A stretch of DNA of 64,000 bases, from positions 1 through 64,000 of the IMG/VR virus record IMGVR_UViG_3300025418_000839; one strand, written 5' to 3'. The notes beneath the pieces are model-generated. The model was given only the letters and a program-made list of their open reading frames with translations. It ran no database searches and was not told where the DNA came from. The stretch is from a virus. The translations under genes and the position numbers were made by a program. Positions 32,550 to 41,152 of the stretch are shown piece by piece (position 1 is the stretch's first letter; every line of letters starts with the position of its first letter).

Positions 32550-32578
32550 ATTATACTATTTTGGCAATTTTGGCACAA
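32550..32578 (-). promoter_or_regulatory. repeated promoter cassette, copy 4
   Basis: Minus strand: TTGTGC (32578-32573), 17 nt, TATAAT (32555-32550). Same spacer as copies 2 and 3. Confidence 0.8.
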
Positions 32579-32595
32579 CCAAATTTTGGTCGTAA

Positions 32596-32621
32596 AAAAA
32601 GCCCTATTTCTAGGGCTTTTT
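32596..32621 (-). terminator. intrinsic terminator
   Basis: AAAAGCCCTA-gaaa-TAGGGCTTTTTTT on the minus strand, after the phasin-like gene. Confidence 0.85.
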
Positions 32622-32644
32622 GAGTGTTGCTTTTTTACAACAGA

Positions 32645-32863
32645 TTATTTAACTGCAAACATCTTAGTAAAATCTACAGATTTTGTAGCTTCAACTACTT
32701 GCTTAGATAGCTCTAAATTTGTTTCATATACAGTCTTAGTAAAGTCTGCATAAGAATCTACTAGAGTTTCTAGGTTTGCACGGATGGCTTTGTCTTCAAC
32801 GTATGTTAACGGTGTCTTTGTTGCTGTTGCTATTTGATCTACGATTGATTTAAAATTAAACAT
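32645..32863 (-). CDS. small helical protein, phasin-like
   Basis: 72 aa, all helical: IRANLETLVDSYADFTKTVY and ELSKQVVEAT resemble short phasin helices that coat polyhydroxyalkanoate granules. The match is weak and compositional. Monocistronic with SD AAGGAA and its own terminator, suggesting high expression. Confidence 0.5.
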   Translation of the reverse strand: MFNFKSIVDQIATATKTPLTYVEDKAIRANLETLVDSYADFTKTVYETNLELSKQVVEATKSVDFTKMFAVK

Positions 32864-32999
32864 TTTATTTTCCTTTATTAAGCGAAATGTTATACAAGAC
32901 CCAAACCATTCGGCATCTTGCGTTATACTGTGTTCTTAGTATACATTTATTTATGCTGTGGTGCAACATTTTTATTATTTTATTTTACCAAAAAACCCA

Positions 33000-33007
33000 A
33001 CTAAATA
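33000..33007 (+). promoter_or_regulatory. possible late promoter (ACTAAATA)
   Basis: Six of eight matches to TATAAATA, 30 bp before the ATG at 33037. Confidence 0.3.
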
Positions 33008-33036
33008 ATACTATCCAAACCTATAGGAGATTCAAA

Positions 33037-33285
33037 ATGGAATTAATCGTATTTCTAGCAGTAGGTGTTGCTATTGTTTATGCACTATACAAAGCGTATG
33101 GTCCAAAAAAATCTGAGGCACCTAGTGTAACAGAAGTTGTAGAAAAAGCAGAAACTGTAGTTGCTGAAACTCAAGTTGAAACTGCTGTTGCTTTAGACAA
33201 ACCAGCTAAGAAGCCAGCGGCTAAAAAGAAACCAGCTGTTAAAAAAGCAACAACACGCAAACCAAAGGCACCTGCTAAGAAGTAA
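33037..33285 (+). CDS. membrane-anchored histone H1-like basic protein
   Basis: 82 aa from the ATG at 33037 (SD GGAGA). One N-terminal transmembrane helix (LIVFLAVGVAIVYALYKAYG), an acidic middle, then an AKKPAAKKKPAVKKATT tail like the Lys/Ala/Pro tail of histone H1. It could tether DNA or ribosomes to the membrane. No known homologue recognised. Confidence 0.7.
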   Translation: MELIVFLAVGVAIVYALYKAYGPKKSEAPSVTEVVEKAETVVAETQVETAVALDKPAKKPAAKKKPAVKKATTRKPKAPAKK

Positions 33286-33288
33286 TCA

Positions 33289-34359
33289 ATGGTAGATGGC
33301 CGTATAGGGGTATTCGTTACTGAAGAAACGGATGCCCTTTTCTTTTATCACTTTAATAAATGTAACCTAACTAACTCAATCAAAGTATTCAACGATATAG
33401 ATAAGTTTCGCAGTAGTCCCATTAAACATAAAATTAGTTGTTTACAAATGCCGTATCCTGTACGAGCAGAGTTTGATTCCTTAGTTGATGATTTAGTTAA
33501 ATGTTCCGATCATGTGTTAATACTCATGAGCGAACTGCACGACCGTACTGTGGAAATTGTACAACGTCATGACGACCCTAAGGTCAGTTATTTTATCTGT
33601 GGAGAATTTAACTTTGAATTAACTCACAGCCCCCTACACAAGTTTTATGATTGGTTTACAACCACTGTACACTTTTATAAACATGTTAGACCCCAAACAC
33701 TCGACGTTCTTACTCCCTACAATACCAAATCATTTAACTTTGATTGCTTACTAGGACGTAAGAAAGCTCACAGAGATTTTGCTTACGATCGTATCAAGGC
33801 ATGGCCCAATAATGTGTTAACTTACCTCGGAGATCATACTTGCAATTTTGATGATCCAGAAAAGTGGTTATGGGAAAGCAATGGGTTAGAAATAGATCGT
33901 CCGGTGGAGTGGACTGTGGATCGTGTACCGTACTACGGACATCGTATGAGTATCAGTCAAATAGTACCCTTACAAATCTATAATCAAACTGCTTATACAT
34001 TAGTAGCAGAAACAAACTATAGTAATCACTACACATTCTATACAGAAAAAACTGTTAAGCCCATACTAGGTTGTAGATTGTTTATAGCATTAGCTGGGCA
34101 AGGACATCTTGCCAATTTACACCGTATAGGGTTTAAAACATTTAATGGTATCATTGACGAATCATATGATACTATAGCCGATAATGAAATTAGATGGCAA
34201 ACAGCCCTAGAACAAATGCAGGGATTGTCTAAGACACCTCAAGAAGAAATTCTAGACAAAATAAAACCAATCTGCGAACACAACTATAAAGTCATGATCG
34301 AAACAGATTGGTATGGTGATTACTTCTTACCTGCGTTTGTCAGCTACTTTAATCAATAA
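33289..34359 (+). CDS. glycosyltransferase-like protein
   Basis: 356 aa. The C-terminal motif FYTEKTVKPILGCRLFIALA…GFKTFNGIIDESYD is shared with the protein at 38991 and resembles the donor-binding end of GT10/exostosin-like phage glycosyltransferases. The N-terminal half is unassigned. It probably glycosylates a surface polymer or virion protein. Its last 11 bp overlap the convergent fibre gene. Confidence 0.55.
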   Translation: MVDGRIGVFVTEETDALFFYHFNKCNLTNSIKVFNDIDKFRSSPIKHKISCLQMPYPVRAEFDSLVDDLVKCSDHVLILMSELHDRTVEIVQRHDDPKVSYFICGEFNFELTHSPLHKFYDWFTTTVHFYKHVRPQTLDVLTPYNTKSFNFDCLLGRKKAHRDFAYDRIKAWPNNVLTYLGDHTCNFDDPEKWLWESNGLEIDRPVEWTVDRVPYYGHRMSISQIVPLQIYNQTAYTLVAETNYSNHYTFYTEKTVKPILGCRLFIALAGQGHLANLHRIGFKTFNGIIDESYDTIADNEIRWQTALEQMQGLSKTPQEEILDKIKPICEHNYKVMIETDWYGDYFLPAFVSYFNQ

Positions 34360-35614
34360 TACCAAAGTTAGCCCAAGTAGCATTACCTAAACTTACCCAA
34401 CCCAACGGACCACCAAGACTAGGATTTGAGTTAAACACTACAGTACCTTTGGGACTGTCTGTAGTAGGTGGAGCACTAGCACTAGACATAGTAATAAATC
34501 CTAAGGTAAGTTGATTTACTGCTACACCCCCATCAGGTGTTAGTGTTAGGTTGTTTTTGTTGTTAGTACTAATGATTAATGTTTGATTACGAGACGAACC
34601 GATTATACCGGTGTTGTTGGATAATTTACCAAATCCAATTTCAACTTCTTGATCCCATACACTTAAGGCCTGGGTAGGTTCGATAGTGTTAATACCAACA
34701 CGTTGTCCAGTTGTGTATAAGGTTTGACTTAAAAGTGTTTCTCCTGATACTTGTAGTTCACGTAACTGTCCAACCTTTTGTAAATTACTTTCTGTAATTA
34801 GATTGCTTAACGAACTACCAACAACAATATCTTGACCATTTAAACTGATCTGTGCTAGGTCAAGACCTTTGGCCTTGATTTGATCAAATACCATGTCAGC
34901 GTATGATTGGAATACCACTTGATCTAAACTTGTACGAACATTGTTTGTTGCGGCCGATACCATCTGTTGGTAAGCAGGACTTGATTCAGGAATAGTTCCG
35001 GTGATAATTAAATCACCTTCTACTGTTGCTGTTCCCTTGACTGTTAAATCTTTAGTGAGTAAATTATTTTCAACTACAGTTACATCATCCATAACTGTTA
35101 ATTGGCAAGCAGTGGCTTTATCATCTATACCTGTGCTACCAAAGTTTTGTATAATTCCGCCGTTGATTGAGTTTCCAGACAATACTAAATTAGTAGTGTC
35201 AATGGCTGTACCAGGAATACTGGCATCGGGATATTTAATTGATTGTGTTTGAATTGCACTGGTTAGAGTTGACTGCAACATCTGTGCAAAATCAATTCTA
35301 GCAATTTGTGTCTTTATAGCTTCAGTAGTTAATTTTATACTCTGAGCCTGCACTTCTCCTGCTACTGCACTACCCAAATTATCTAATCGAGCGTAGAGTT
35401 GTGATTCAATACTTTTTGTATCGATAGGTAGCTGGCTTATGCGACTGTCAAGTTTTTTACTCAACTGGTCAGCTAACATTGATGTGGTATCAAGGTTTGC
35501 GACAATTTCTGAAATCTTTTGATCGATTTGAACAGCTACCTGTTGTTGAACTTGTGCTGTTATCTGTGAAATTATTGTTTGTACTATACCACTTACGTGA
35601 TTGTCTATATCCAT
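34349..35614 (-). CDS. tail-fibre/virion protein
   Basis: 421 aa. N-terminal coiled-coil heptads (about 1-130, Gln/Ile-rich), then beta-repeats such as LTKDLTVKGTATVEGDLII and a phage-fibre-like C-terminus (RVGINTIEPTQALSVWD, GTVVFNSNPSLGG). Typical of trimeric phage fibres. Last gene of the 38988-34349 operon. Confidence 0.7.
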   Translation of the reverse strand: MDIDNHVSGIVQTIISQITAQVQQQVAVQIDQKISEIVANLDTTSMLADQLSKKLDSRISQLPIDTKSIESQLYARLDNLGSAVAGEVQAQSIKLTTEAIKTQIARIDFAQMLQSTLTSAIQTQSIKYPDASIPGTAIDTTNLVLSGNSINGGIIQNFGSTGIDDKATACQLTVMDDVTVVENNLLTKDLTVKGTATVEGDLIITGTIPESSPAYQQMVSAATNNVRTSLDQVVFQSYADMVFDQIKAKGLDLAQISLNGQDIVVGSSLSNLITESNLQKVGQLRELQVSGETLLSQTLYTTGQRVGINTIEPTQALSVWDQEVEIGFGKLSNNTGIIGSSRNQTLIISTNNKNNLTLTPDGGVAVNQLTLGFITMSSASAPPTTDSPKGTVVFNSNPSLGGPLGWVSLGNATWANFGIID

Positions 35615-35615
35615 T

Positions 35616-36353
35616 TTACTCGAATTGTATGCTAACTACGTGTTCGTAGTTCTTTTTGATTAAACTCTTATACATTAAGTTTTTGTGGACGAGGAAATTC
35701 ACGGCTCCTGCATCCATACTAAATTTTGCTAACTGCTTAAAAAACATTGTACGGCGCTCAAACTGCCCATATGTTACTAAACTACTTGTGGGCTCAGTTA
35801 TTTCGTAAACCATTGTATTCCAACGTGTACGATCTTTTAGATCCCAGTCGTGATTTTCTAAAAATATCTTAGACTCTGTGCCGTTTCTAACCATAGCAGG
35901 AGTACTAAATTCGCGTTCTTTAAAATCTTGATTTTTGTAATCACGTATTGTACTTATCACAAATGCCGTGGCTAAATTACAAATTTTAGCAATGGCATCT
36001 TGTTGTGCTTGATCGCTGCCAGCAAAGGTAAAATACTCGTCCATAGCAATCACACAATCAAATTGTTTACGGTATTGATCCAATTTGGCAGGATCAATAT
36101 ATGTGTACTTAACTTTACGGCTTTTTAAGAATGTCTGTGCTGTGTCACTAATTTCCGTGACTGCAATATTTTTAGCACGGCAGGCTAGTATTGCTGGATT
36201 GAATCCAACAAATAATATGTTTTGTGGTTCTAAATTTTCAACACGATACACCCCGTCGAGTATTTCTTGTTTACGGGTCACTTGATCATCTAATTTAGGA
36301 TTAAACATTAATGCGGACAGTACCGCATCAGTATACGAAGCAAAATTGTTCAT
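35616..36353 (-). CDS. methyltransferase-like protein
   Basis: 245 aa. NILFVGFNPAILACRAKNIA followed by VTEIS matches a Rossmann motif I with an acidic end of strand 2, and DCVIAMDEYFTF a motif IV-like region. Similar SAM-dependent methyltransferase-like proteins occur in T4-like cyanophages. Substrate unknown. Confidence 0.5.
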   Translation of the reverse strand: MNNFASYTDAVLSALMFNPKLDDQVTRKQEILDGVYRVENLEPQNILFVGFNPAILACRAKNIAVTEISDTAQTFLKSRKVKYTYIDPAKLDQYRKQFDCVIAMDEYFTFAGSDQAQQDAIAKICNLATAFVISTIRDYKNQDFKEREFSTPAMVRNGTESKIFLENHDWDLKDRTRWNTMVYEITEPTSSLVTYGQFERRTMFFKQLAKFSMDAGAVNFLVHKNLMYKSLIKKNYEHVVSIQFE

Positions 36354-36357
36354 ACAC

Positions 36358-37278
36358 TTATTTATTGCTAGTTCGTAATAAATCTAACGTCACACAATGA
36401 AATCCGCCTCCTAAGGTGCGACTATGACGTAATTCCAAGGGTATAACTGTAAATCGATGATGTTCTAGTGTTGATATTAACTGTTGTTGATGCCGATCCA
36501 CTATGACTGTGTTGGGATCAATTACCAGCATATTCATAGCAATCCATTTGCTAGCATACGGGTATTGGTAAAAGTCCTGTGCTGCAACTTCGTTAACCCA
36601 AATCTTTTCCCAGGATTTTAAACATTCAGGTACTGTTGCTTCTGTTACACGACTAGCATTAAGCATTACCAATCCCTCACGTAAAGGAACAATGGTTGAG
36701 TCAATATGTACGCCAGCATAGAAGTTACATAATTCAATGGTAACCCCGGGAAACTGATCGCACAACCATTCGTATGCTTTACGATTGCCCGATGCCGATT
36801 CTAAAAATAACCAAGTGTCATTTAAACGACATACGTTAGCTGCATCAAGTATCATCCCTTGATCTCTGGGCATACGCCTAATGTCGTGTGACTTGTGCGT
36901 TACTTCATTTAAAGTAACTATTTCTTGATCGCGACAAGGATACATCATTGCAGGATCTACAATAGTATTGCCCCAGATTAAGAGTCTGTCACGGGGACAA
37001 TAATTGTACATACCGCCGGTTACTGGGTAGTTGCGTGGGCTAGGACGTATAACGTCTATACCAAGACTATGTAGTGTACGTGCTAACTCATTTAAATCTT
37101 CGTTAGCTTCGTCTACAATAAAGTCTGGTACTGGACCACTAGGAACAGGTGTTTCTTTCCACAAAGTTTTTTCTGACTCTTGTGCAAACACTGGATCATC
37201 AGATGGCCAGTTTGCATATTTGGCACTACCCACTACTACTGAACGTAATGGATCCCATTCATTATAACTTGATATCAT
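36358..37278 (-). CDS. amidinotransferase-family protein
   Basis: 306 aa. YNEWDPLRSVVVGSA at the N-terminus and GGGFHC (Cys295) at the C-terminus are typical of the glycine/inosamine amidinotransferase and arginine deiminase superfamily; GVHIDSTIVPL supplies the catalytic His. It would transfer an amidino group from arginine. Operon with a sugar dehydrogenase suggests modification of a sugar or surface compound. Confidence 0.8.
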   Translation of the reverse strand: MISSYNEWDPLRSVVVGSAKYANWPSDDPVFAQESEKTLWKETPVPSGPVPDFIVDEANEDLNELARTLHSLGIDVIRPSPRNYPVTGGMYNYCPRDRLLIWGNTIVDPAMMYPCRDQEIVTLNEVTHKSHDIRRMPRDQGMILDAANVCRLNDTWLFLESASGNRKAYEWLCDQFPGVTIELCNFYAGVHIDSTIVPLREGLVMLNASRVTEATVPECLKSWEKIWVNEVAAQDFYQYPYASKWIAMNMLVIDPNTVIVDRHQQQLISTLEHHRFTVIPLELRHSRTLGGGFHCVTLDLLRTSNK

Positions 37279-37793
37279 AGGTGCCCGGTTATTTGAAGAG
37301 TGTATCTAGGAGTAGAACCCATATTAGCTGCCATATGCGGAGTATCGTAAGTCCATTCCACAGTATCACCGGCGCACCAATCGGTATACGGTACATCTAG
37401 GTATTCGGCATAGTGTCCAGGTTGCCAATCTTCTAAGAAAATTACTGCACGTCTAATCAACTGTTCCTGGCCCCGTAAGTTGAAAAGTTCTATATATTTT
37501 AAATATAGATCAGAATGTGTAGGAAGTATAGTTCCGGGCATCATACGATAGTAACTGCTACAAACGTCCTTCCATCCTTCAGCTTCATAAGAAGCTATGA
37601 TAAGATTGTTCCACCGGGGTTGAGGACTGCGCATATCGCACATATCACCAGTAAACTTTCCTGGGAATCCTAACTCTAACCAACGAGCAACATTGGGATC
37701 ATCATTGAAAGGTTCGTTAGTATAGTTCAACGACTTATATTTGTCATCCCAAATTTTGGAAATATTATACTTAACTACCACGGGTGTTACCAT
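37275..37793 (-). CDS. putative 2OG-Fe(II) oxygenase
   Basis: 172 aa from the ATG at 37793; a frame extension overlaps the dehydrogenase gene. Iron site THSD (His93, Asp95), His153 (TPHMAANMG) and Arg163 (PRYTLQITG). Resembles Asp/Asn-hydroxylase-like phage proteins. ATGA overlap with the amidinotransferase gene. Confidence 0.65.
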   Translation of the reverse strand: MVTPVVVKYNISKIWDDKYKSLNYTNEPFNDDPNVARWLELGFPGKFTGDMCDMRSPQPRWNNLIIASYEAEGWKDVCSSYYRMMPGTILPTHSDLYLKYIELFNLRGQEQLIRRAVIFLEDWQPGHYAEYLDVPYTDWCAGDTVEWTYDTPHMAANMGSTPRYTLQITGHL

Positions 37794-38988
37794 AGTGTAT
37801 GACTTTGAGGTTTCCGTTTTGTGGATATCGACGCCATGGATCAATGATGATACTACCTTGATCAAAAATACAATACGCAGGTTGATTATCAGTAACGCCA
37901 GCATATCCGTAGGTTACAATTTGATTGTGTGCTAACAAGATACAACCTTTGACTACTGCTGGATTAGACTCTTCTGTCAAGGGATCGATGTAGACGGGAT
38001 CGATTCCCATTTCTTTTAAGTAACTGCCAACTAATAAACTGTAACTGCCTTCTAGATAGTCTACATTGGGTTTATAGGCTTTGCCGTGAATATAAACAGG
38101 GAGACCTTCGCGATTGTCGTAAATAAATCTGGCCATGTTCTTTGCTTGTTGCTCACGTGCTTTCATAATAGTATCAAAAATATCATAACCTAAGTCTAAA
38201 TTTTCTGCTAGGTAACGCAAGGCAATGTTGTCACGTGGATGACAAGGTCCTGCATCGCCCATGCCTGCTGTCATATACTTAGGTCCCATAATACGCATAG
38301 TTGATTTTGCTAGCGCATCAGTTACTACGTCTACATTAATGTTGCCTTGTTTAATTGCTACGTCTTGAATCATATTCACCAAGCCAATCTTGGCACTAAT
38401 GAATGTATTGTAAAACACTTTGATACATTCTACTTCATCCCATGTACCAACTACGTAACGTGGGTCATTCTCCATTATTGTTTTATAGAAGTCAATCAGC
38501 TCACGGGCATCGCCAGTTTCACTACCATCTTCCGTACCAATCATAACCATCTCGGGGTTAACCATGTCCCACTCTACTGAACCCATAGCAATCAAGTATG
38601 GGTTATAAATGAAACGTGCATTGGTAATGTTGTTCCTCAGTTCACGCCGTGTAGTGCCAGGAAGAACTGTTGAGATAAGGACTACTAATTGTTCAGGTTT
38701 TGCGTATTGGTTAACATCTGCTAATACTTGATTTACGATTGTGTAATCAAAGTCTTTATTCTTTAAATGGGTGATTGGTTGATCACCACCATAAATTGGA
38801 TCATGTGGTGTTTGTACAGCAATAAAGATTAACTCTTTACCTTCTACTGCTTCTTGTAAAGTGGTAGCAATCTTAATTTTGTCGCTAGTACGTGGATAAA
38901 TATCATATCCAACAACATTATGTTTGCTTGCCATAGTTTCAGCACAAGCCATTCCCAATTTGCCAACTCCAATAAATCCTACATTCAT
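37771..38988 (-). CDS. nucleotide-sugar dehydrogenase (UDP-glucose/GDP-mannose DH family)
   Basis: 405 aa. N-terminal GFIGVGKLG NAD loop, STVLPGT, Lys190/Asn194 and catalytic Cys249 in GDAGPCHPRDN. It oxidises a UDP- or GDP-sugar to the uronic acid. First gene of an operon with an oxygenase, amidinotransferase and methyltransferase-like gene; may feed glycosylation by the neighbouring glycosyltransferase-like proteins. SD AAGGA lies within the divergent gene. Confidence 0.9.
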   Translation of the reverse strand: MNVGFIGVGKLGMACAETMASKHNVVGYDIYPRTSDKIKIATTLQEAVEGKELIFIAVQTPHDPIYGGDQPITHLKNKDFDYTIVNQVLADVNQYAKPEQLVVLISTVLPGTTRRELRNNITNARFIYNPYLIAMGSVEWDMVNPEMVMIGTEDGSETGDARELIDFYKTIMENDPRYVVGTWDEVECIKVFYNTFISAKIGLVNMIQDVAIKQGNINVDVVTDALAKSTMRIMGPKYMTAGMGDAGPCHPRDNIALRYLAENLDLGYDIFDTIMKAREQQAKNMARFIYDNREGLPVYIHGKAYKPNVDYLEGSYSLLVGSYLKEMGIDPVYIDPLTEESNPAVVKGCILLAHNQIVTYGYAGVTDNQPAYCIFDQGSIIIDPWRRYPQNGNLKVIHYGNTRGS

Positions 38989-38990
38989 TT

Positions 38991-40202
38991 ATGTTTTCCT
39001 TAGATAAATTTTATAATATTCTTCACAACAACTTAATTTCTAAATTCAAAAATGGAAATAGTGCCTACTTTTATCCATTTGGTACATATCAAAATATCTT
39101 AACTTTAGGAAACGAAGATTCTGATATGGCTGTTGGGTACCCCCATTTGGGAAAAATATTTTTACATTGTTATTTCTTTGATCAAGAACCCTACGACGAA
39201 AATAGCTTACCAATTTTAAAAAACTCAATCGCAAGACACGACTATACCTATAGTCCCAATCGAATCAGCATACTTGCTAATAGTGAAAAATCTCTTGTTA
39301 AAACCAACTTTATAAATTCAGAAAAACTTTACGATTGGTATTATTTTTATCACGGTTTTGCAGCATTGGATTGGTATAGAGATTTTCAATATATTGAACC
39401 ACAATCATTTAATCGATTTGACAAAGTATTTATATGTTACAATCATCTTATCTCAAATTATCGTTCCTATCGTCTACACCTGGTCAGCAATCTAATAGAA
39501 CAAGACTTAGTTAAACATGGACATGTCAGTTTATTTTTAAAAGATCAATACGGGACCTGGGAAAATACTATACAGAATCCAACGACTCCCCTGGATTCTC
39601 GTGCTCGTGTAAAAATATATAAAACATTAAAAAATATTACTGAACCGTTGATCATTGACACAGAAACTCCTGATGGTACCTTAAGTGCTAATATAAATTT
39701 TAAAGATTTAACCAGTGCTTTATTCCACGTTATCACGGAAACGGTATACTTCTTACCTAAGCTACACCTTACTGAAAAAGTGTTTAAGCCTATTGTTAGT
39801 TGTCGCCCTTTCTTTTTAGTAGCGGCACCAGGTAATCTAGCATACTTAAAAAGCTACGGATTTAAGACTTTTGATCGCTGGATAGACGAAAGTTACGATG
39901 ATGAACCAGATCATTATATACGTATAGAAAAGATCACATTTGAGATTGCCAAACTATGTGCCATGCCGCCGGCACTACTCGAACAGATGTACAAAGAAAT
40001 GCAAGAAACATTAGAATACAATTTTAATCACTTTTACGGTGAATTTAAAGATATTATTGTAGATGAAATGATTGATAACTTTGAACATATATTATATCAG
40101 ATAAACAATGGTCGCCAACCAGGAAATCACAGTCGTTATCACCAGCGTTTTGATTTATCACATGACTACTTACAGGAAGTAAAAACCCGTCTCAAGCAAT
40201 AA
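38991..40202 (+). CDS. glycosyltransferase-like protein
   Basis: 403 aa. LTEKVFKPIVSCRPFFLVAA…GFKTFDRWIDESYDD aligns with the gene at 33289. The central part is rich in Tyr and Phe. The start codons of this and the divergent dehydrogenase gene are two bases apart, so each promoter must lie inside the other gene. The start is uncertain. Confidence 0.6.
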   Translation: MFSLDKFYNILHNNLISKFKNGNSAYFYPFGTYQNILTLGNEDSDMAVGYPHLGKIFLHCYFFDQEPYDENSLPILKNSIARHDYTYSPNRISILANSEKSLVKTNFINSEKLYDWYYFYHGFAALDWYRDFQYIEPQSFNRFDKVFICYNHLISNYRSYRLHLVSNLIEQDLVKHGHVSLFLKDQYGTWENTIQNPTTPLDSRARVKIYKTLKNITEPLIIDTETPDGTLSANINFKDLTSALFHVITETVYFLPKLHLTEKVFKPIVSCRPFFLVAAPGNLAYLKSYGFKTFDRWIDESYDDEPDHYIRIEKITFEIAKLCAMPPALLEQMYKEMQETLEYNFNHFYGEFKDIIVDEMIDNFEHILYQINNGRQPGNHSRYHQRFDLSHDYLQEVKTRLKQ

Positions 40203-40205
40203 ATA
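40198..40205 (+). promoter_or_regulatory. T4-type late promoter (AATAAATA)
   Basis: Overlaps the stop codon of the preceding gene; 47 bp before the ATG at 40252. An AAGGAG Shine-Dalgarno sequence follows. Confidence 0.45.
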
Positions 40206-40251
40206 CTTGTACATTAAGAGCAGTTAAAACTGTCGTGTTCAAGGAGCTAGT

Positions 40252-40533
40252 ATGGGTGAAATTTTTAAAATTCTCGGAGATTTAGGTGTGCCAGTTGCGG
40301 CAGCACTTGCCGGCGGATACTTTGTATTTTTAACTATCAAATTATTATTACAGGGTGTGCTAAGTTCTGTTAAAGGCATGGCCGGTATTATCACTGCATT
40401 AGACAATCGTGTTAAAACTATGAATCACGACGTTATCCGTATTGATACCGTTGTTAGTAATGCTCTTGGCCTACGTCCAGACGTAGAACGTATTAGTCGT
40501 GCTGATGGCAAAACAGATGCGAGACGTGACTAA
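40252..40533 (+). CDS. holin-like small membrane protein
   Basis: 93 aa: MGEIFKILGDLGVPVAAALA begins a hydrophobic hairpin, then a charged helix (NHDVIRIDTVVSNALGLR). Paralogous to 40830-41144. Size and topology are compatible with a holin or tail-tube-associated membrane protein; not proven. Confidence 0.6.
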   Translation: MGEIFKILGDLGVPVAAALAGGYFVFLTIKLLLQGVLSSVKGMAGIITALDNRVKTMNHDVIRIDTVVSNALGLRPDVERISRADGKTDARRD

Positions 40534-40721
40534 TGAAATACTACGACTACGAGTGGGATATATATCCTAATATGATTTTATTAGATGCAGAACTTAACAC
40601 AGATGCATTAGGTTGGAAAGGCGGAGATTATTTTAAATTAGTCAATGTCAATGGTCAAGTAATGTTAAAAAAAGTAGATCCGCTAGAAAAGTTTTTAGAA
40701 GATGGAAAAGCCGGTGAATAA
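40533..40721 (+). CDS. small hypothetical
   Basis: 62 aa, Tyr/Asp-rich (MKYYDYEWDIYPNMILLDAE), one-base overlap with the preceding holin-like gene. Unknown function. Confidence 0.65.
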   Translation: MKYYDYEWDIYPNMILLDAELNTDALGWKGGDYFKLVNVNGQVMLKKVDPLEKFLEDGKAGE

Positions 40722-40830
40722 ATTTGATCCAAATCGGTTACCAATTGCACAGATCTGGACTGACCGGGATCTAGCCAAGTTTGCCTTGATAGCATTTGTA
40801 GCAGGACTAATTATAGGATACATTCTTTAA
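40702..40830 (+). CDS. 42-aa membrane peptide
   Basis: MEKPVNKFDPNRLPIAQIWT… then LAKFALIAFVAGLIIGYIL, a single C-terminal transmembrane helix. Overlaps the previous ORF by 20 bp and the next by TAATG. Holin-operon context. Confidence 0.65.
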   Translation: MEKPVNKFDPNRLPIAQIWTDRDLAKFALIAFVAGLIIGYIL

Positions 40831-41144
40831 TGGGCGATATCAACGAAGTTATTACTAAATTTGGATTTCCAGTAGTCATGGCTGTGGGCATGGGCTATAT
40901 CATTCACTACGTATGGGAATGGGCTACCAAAGAAGTCAAACCAGTTATCAGTGACGCCAATACAGTTCTTATTGCTCTTATTGATCGTATTCGCATGTTG
41001 GACAATGATCTAATCAGACTAAATCAAAAGGTCAACACAGTTCTACACTTACGTGGTAAGTCAATTGAACACGAACGTGTAGCCGCTGAAGCACAAATCA
41101 ATAGAACCGACGAAGATAACGAAGCTGCTAGCGGTAACAGCTAA
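40830..41144 (+). CDS. holin-like small membrane protein (paralogue)
   Basis: 104 aa: MGDINEVITKFGFPVVMAVG with one or two hydrophobic segments, then ALIDRIRMLDNDLIRLNQKV…LR, matching ALDNRVKTMNHDVIRIDTVV…LR in the gene at 40252. Duplicate pairs such as holin/antiholin are common; that role is only inferred. Confidence 0.6.
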   Translation: MGDINEVITKFGFPVVMAVGMGYIIHYVWEWATKEVKPVISDANTVLIALIDRIRMLDNDLIRLNQKVNTVLHLRGKSIEHERVAAEAQINRTDEDNEAASGNS

Positions 41145-41152
41145 GTATATTA

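Noticed and set aside
36359-36366. AATAAATA before the gene at 35616-36353 as a late promoter
   Set aside because: It coincides with the last codons and stop (AAT AAA TAA) of the upstream gene and leaves only five bases to the ATG; chance is as likely.
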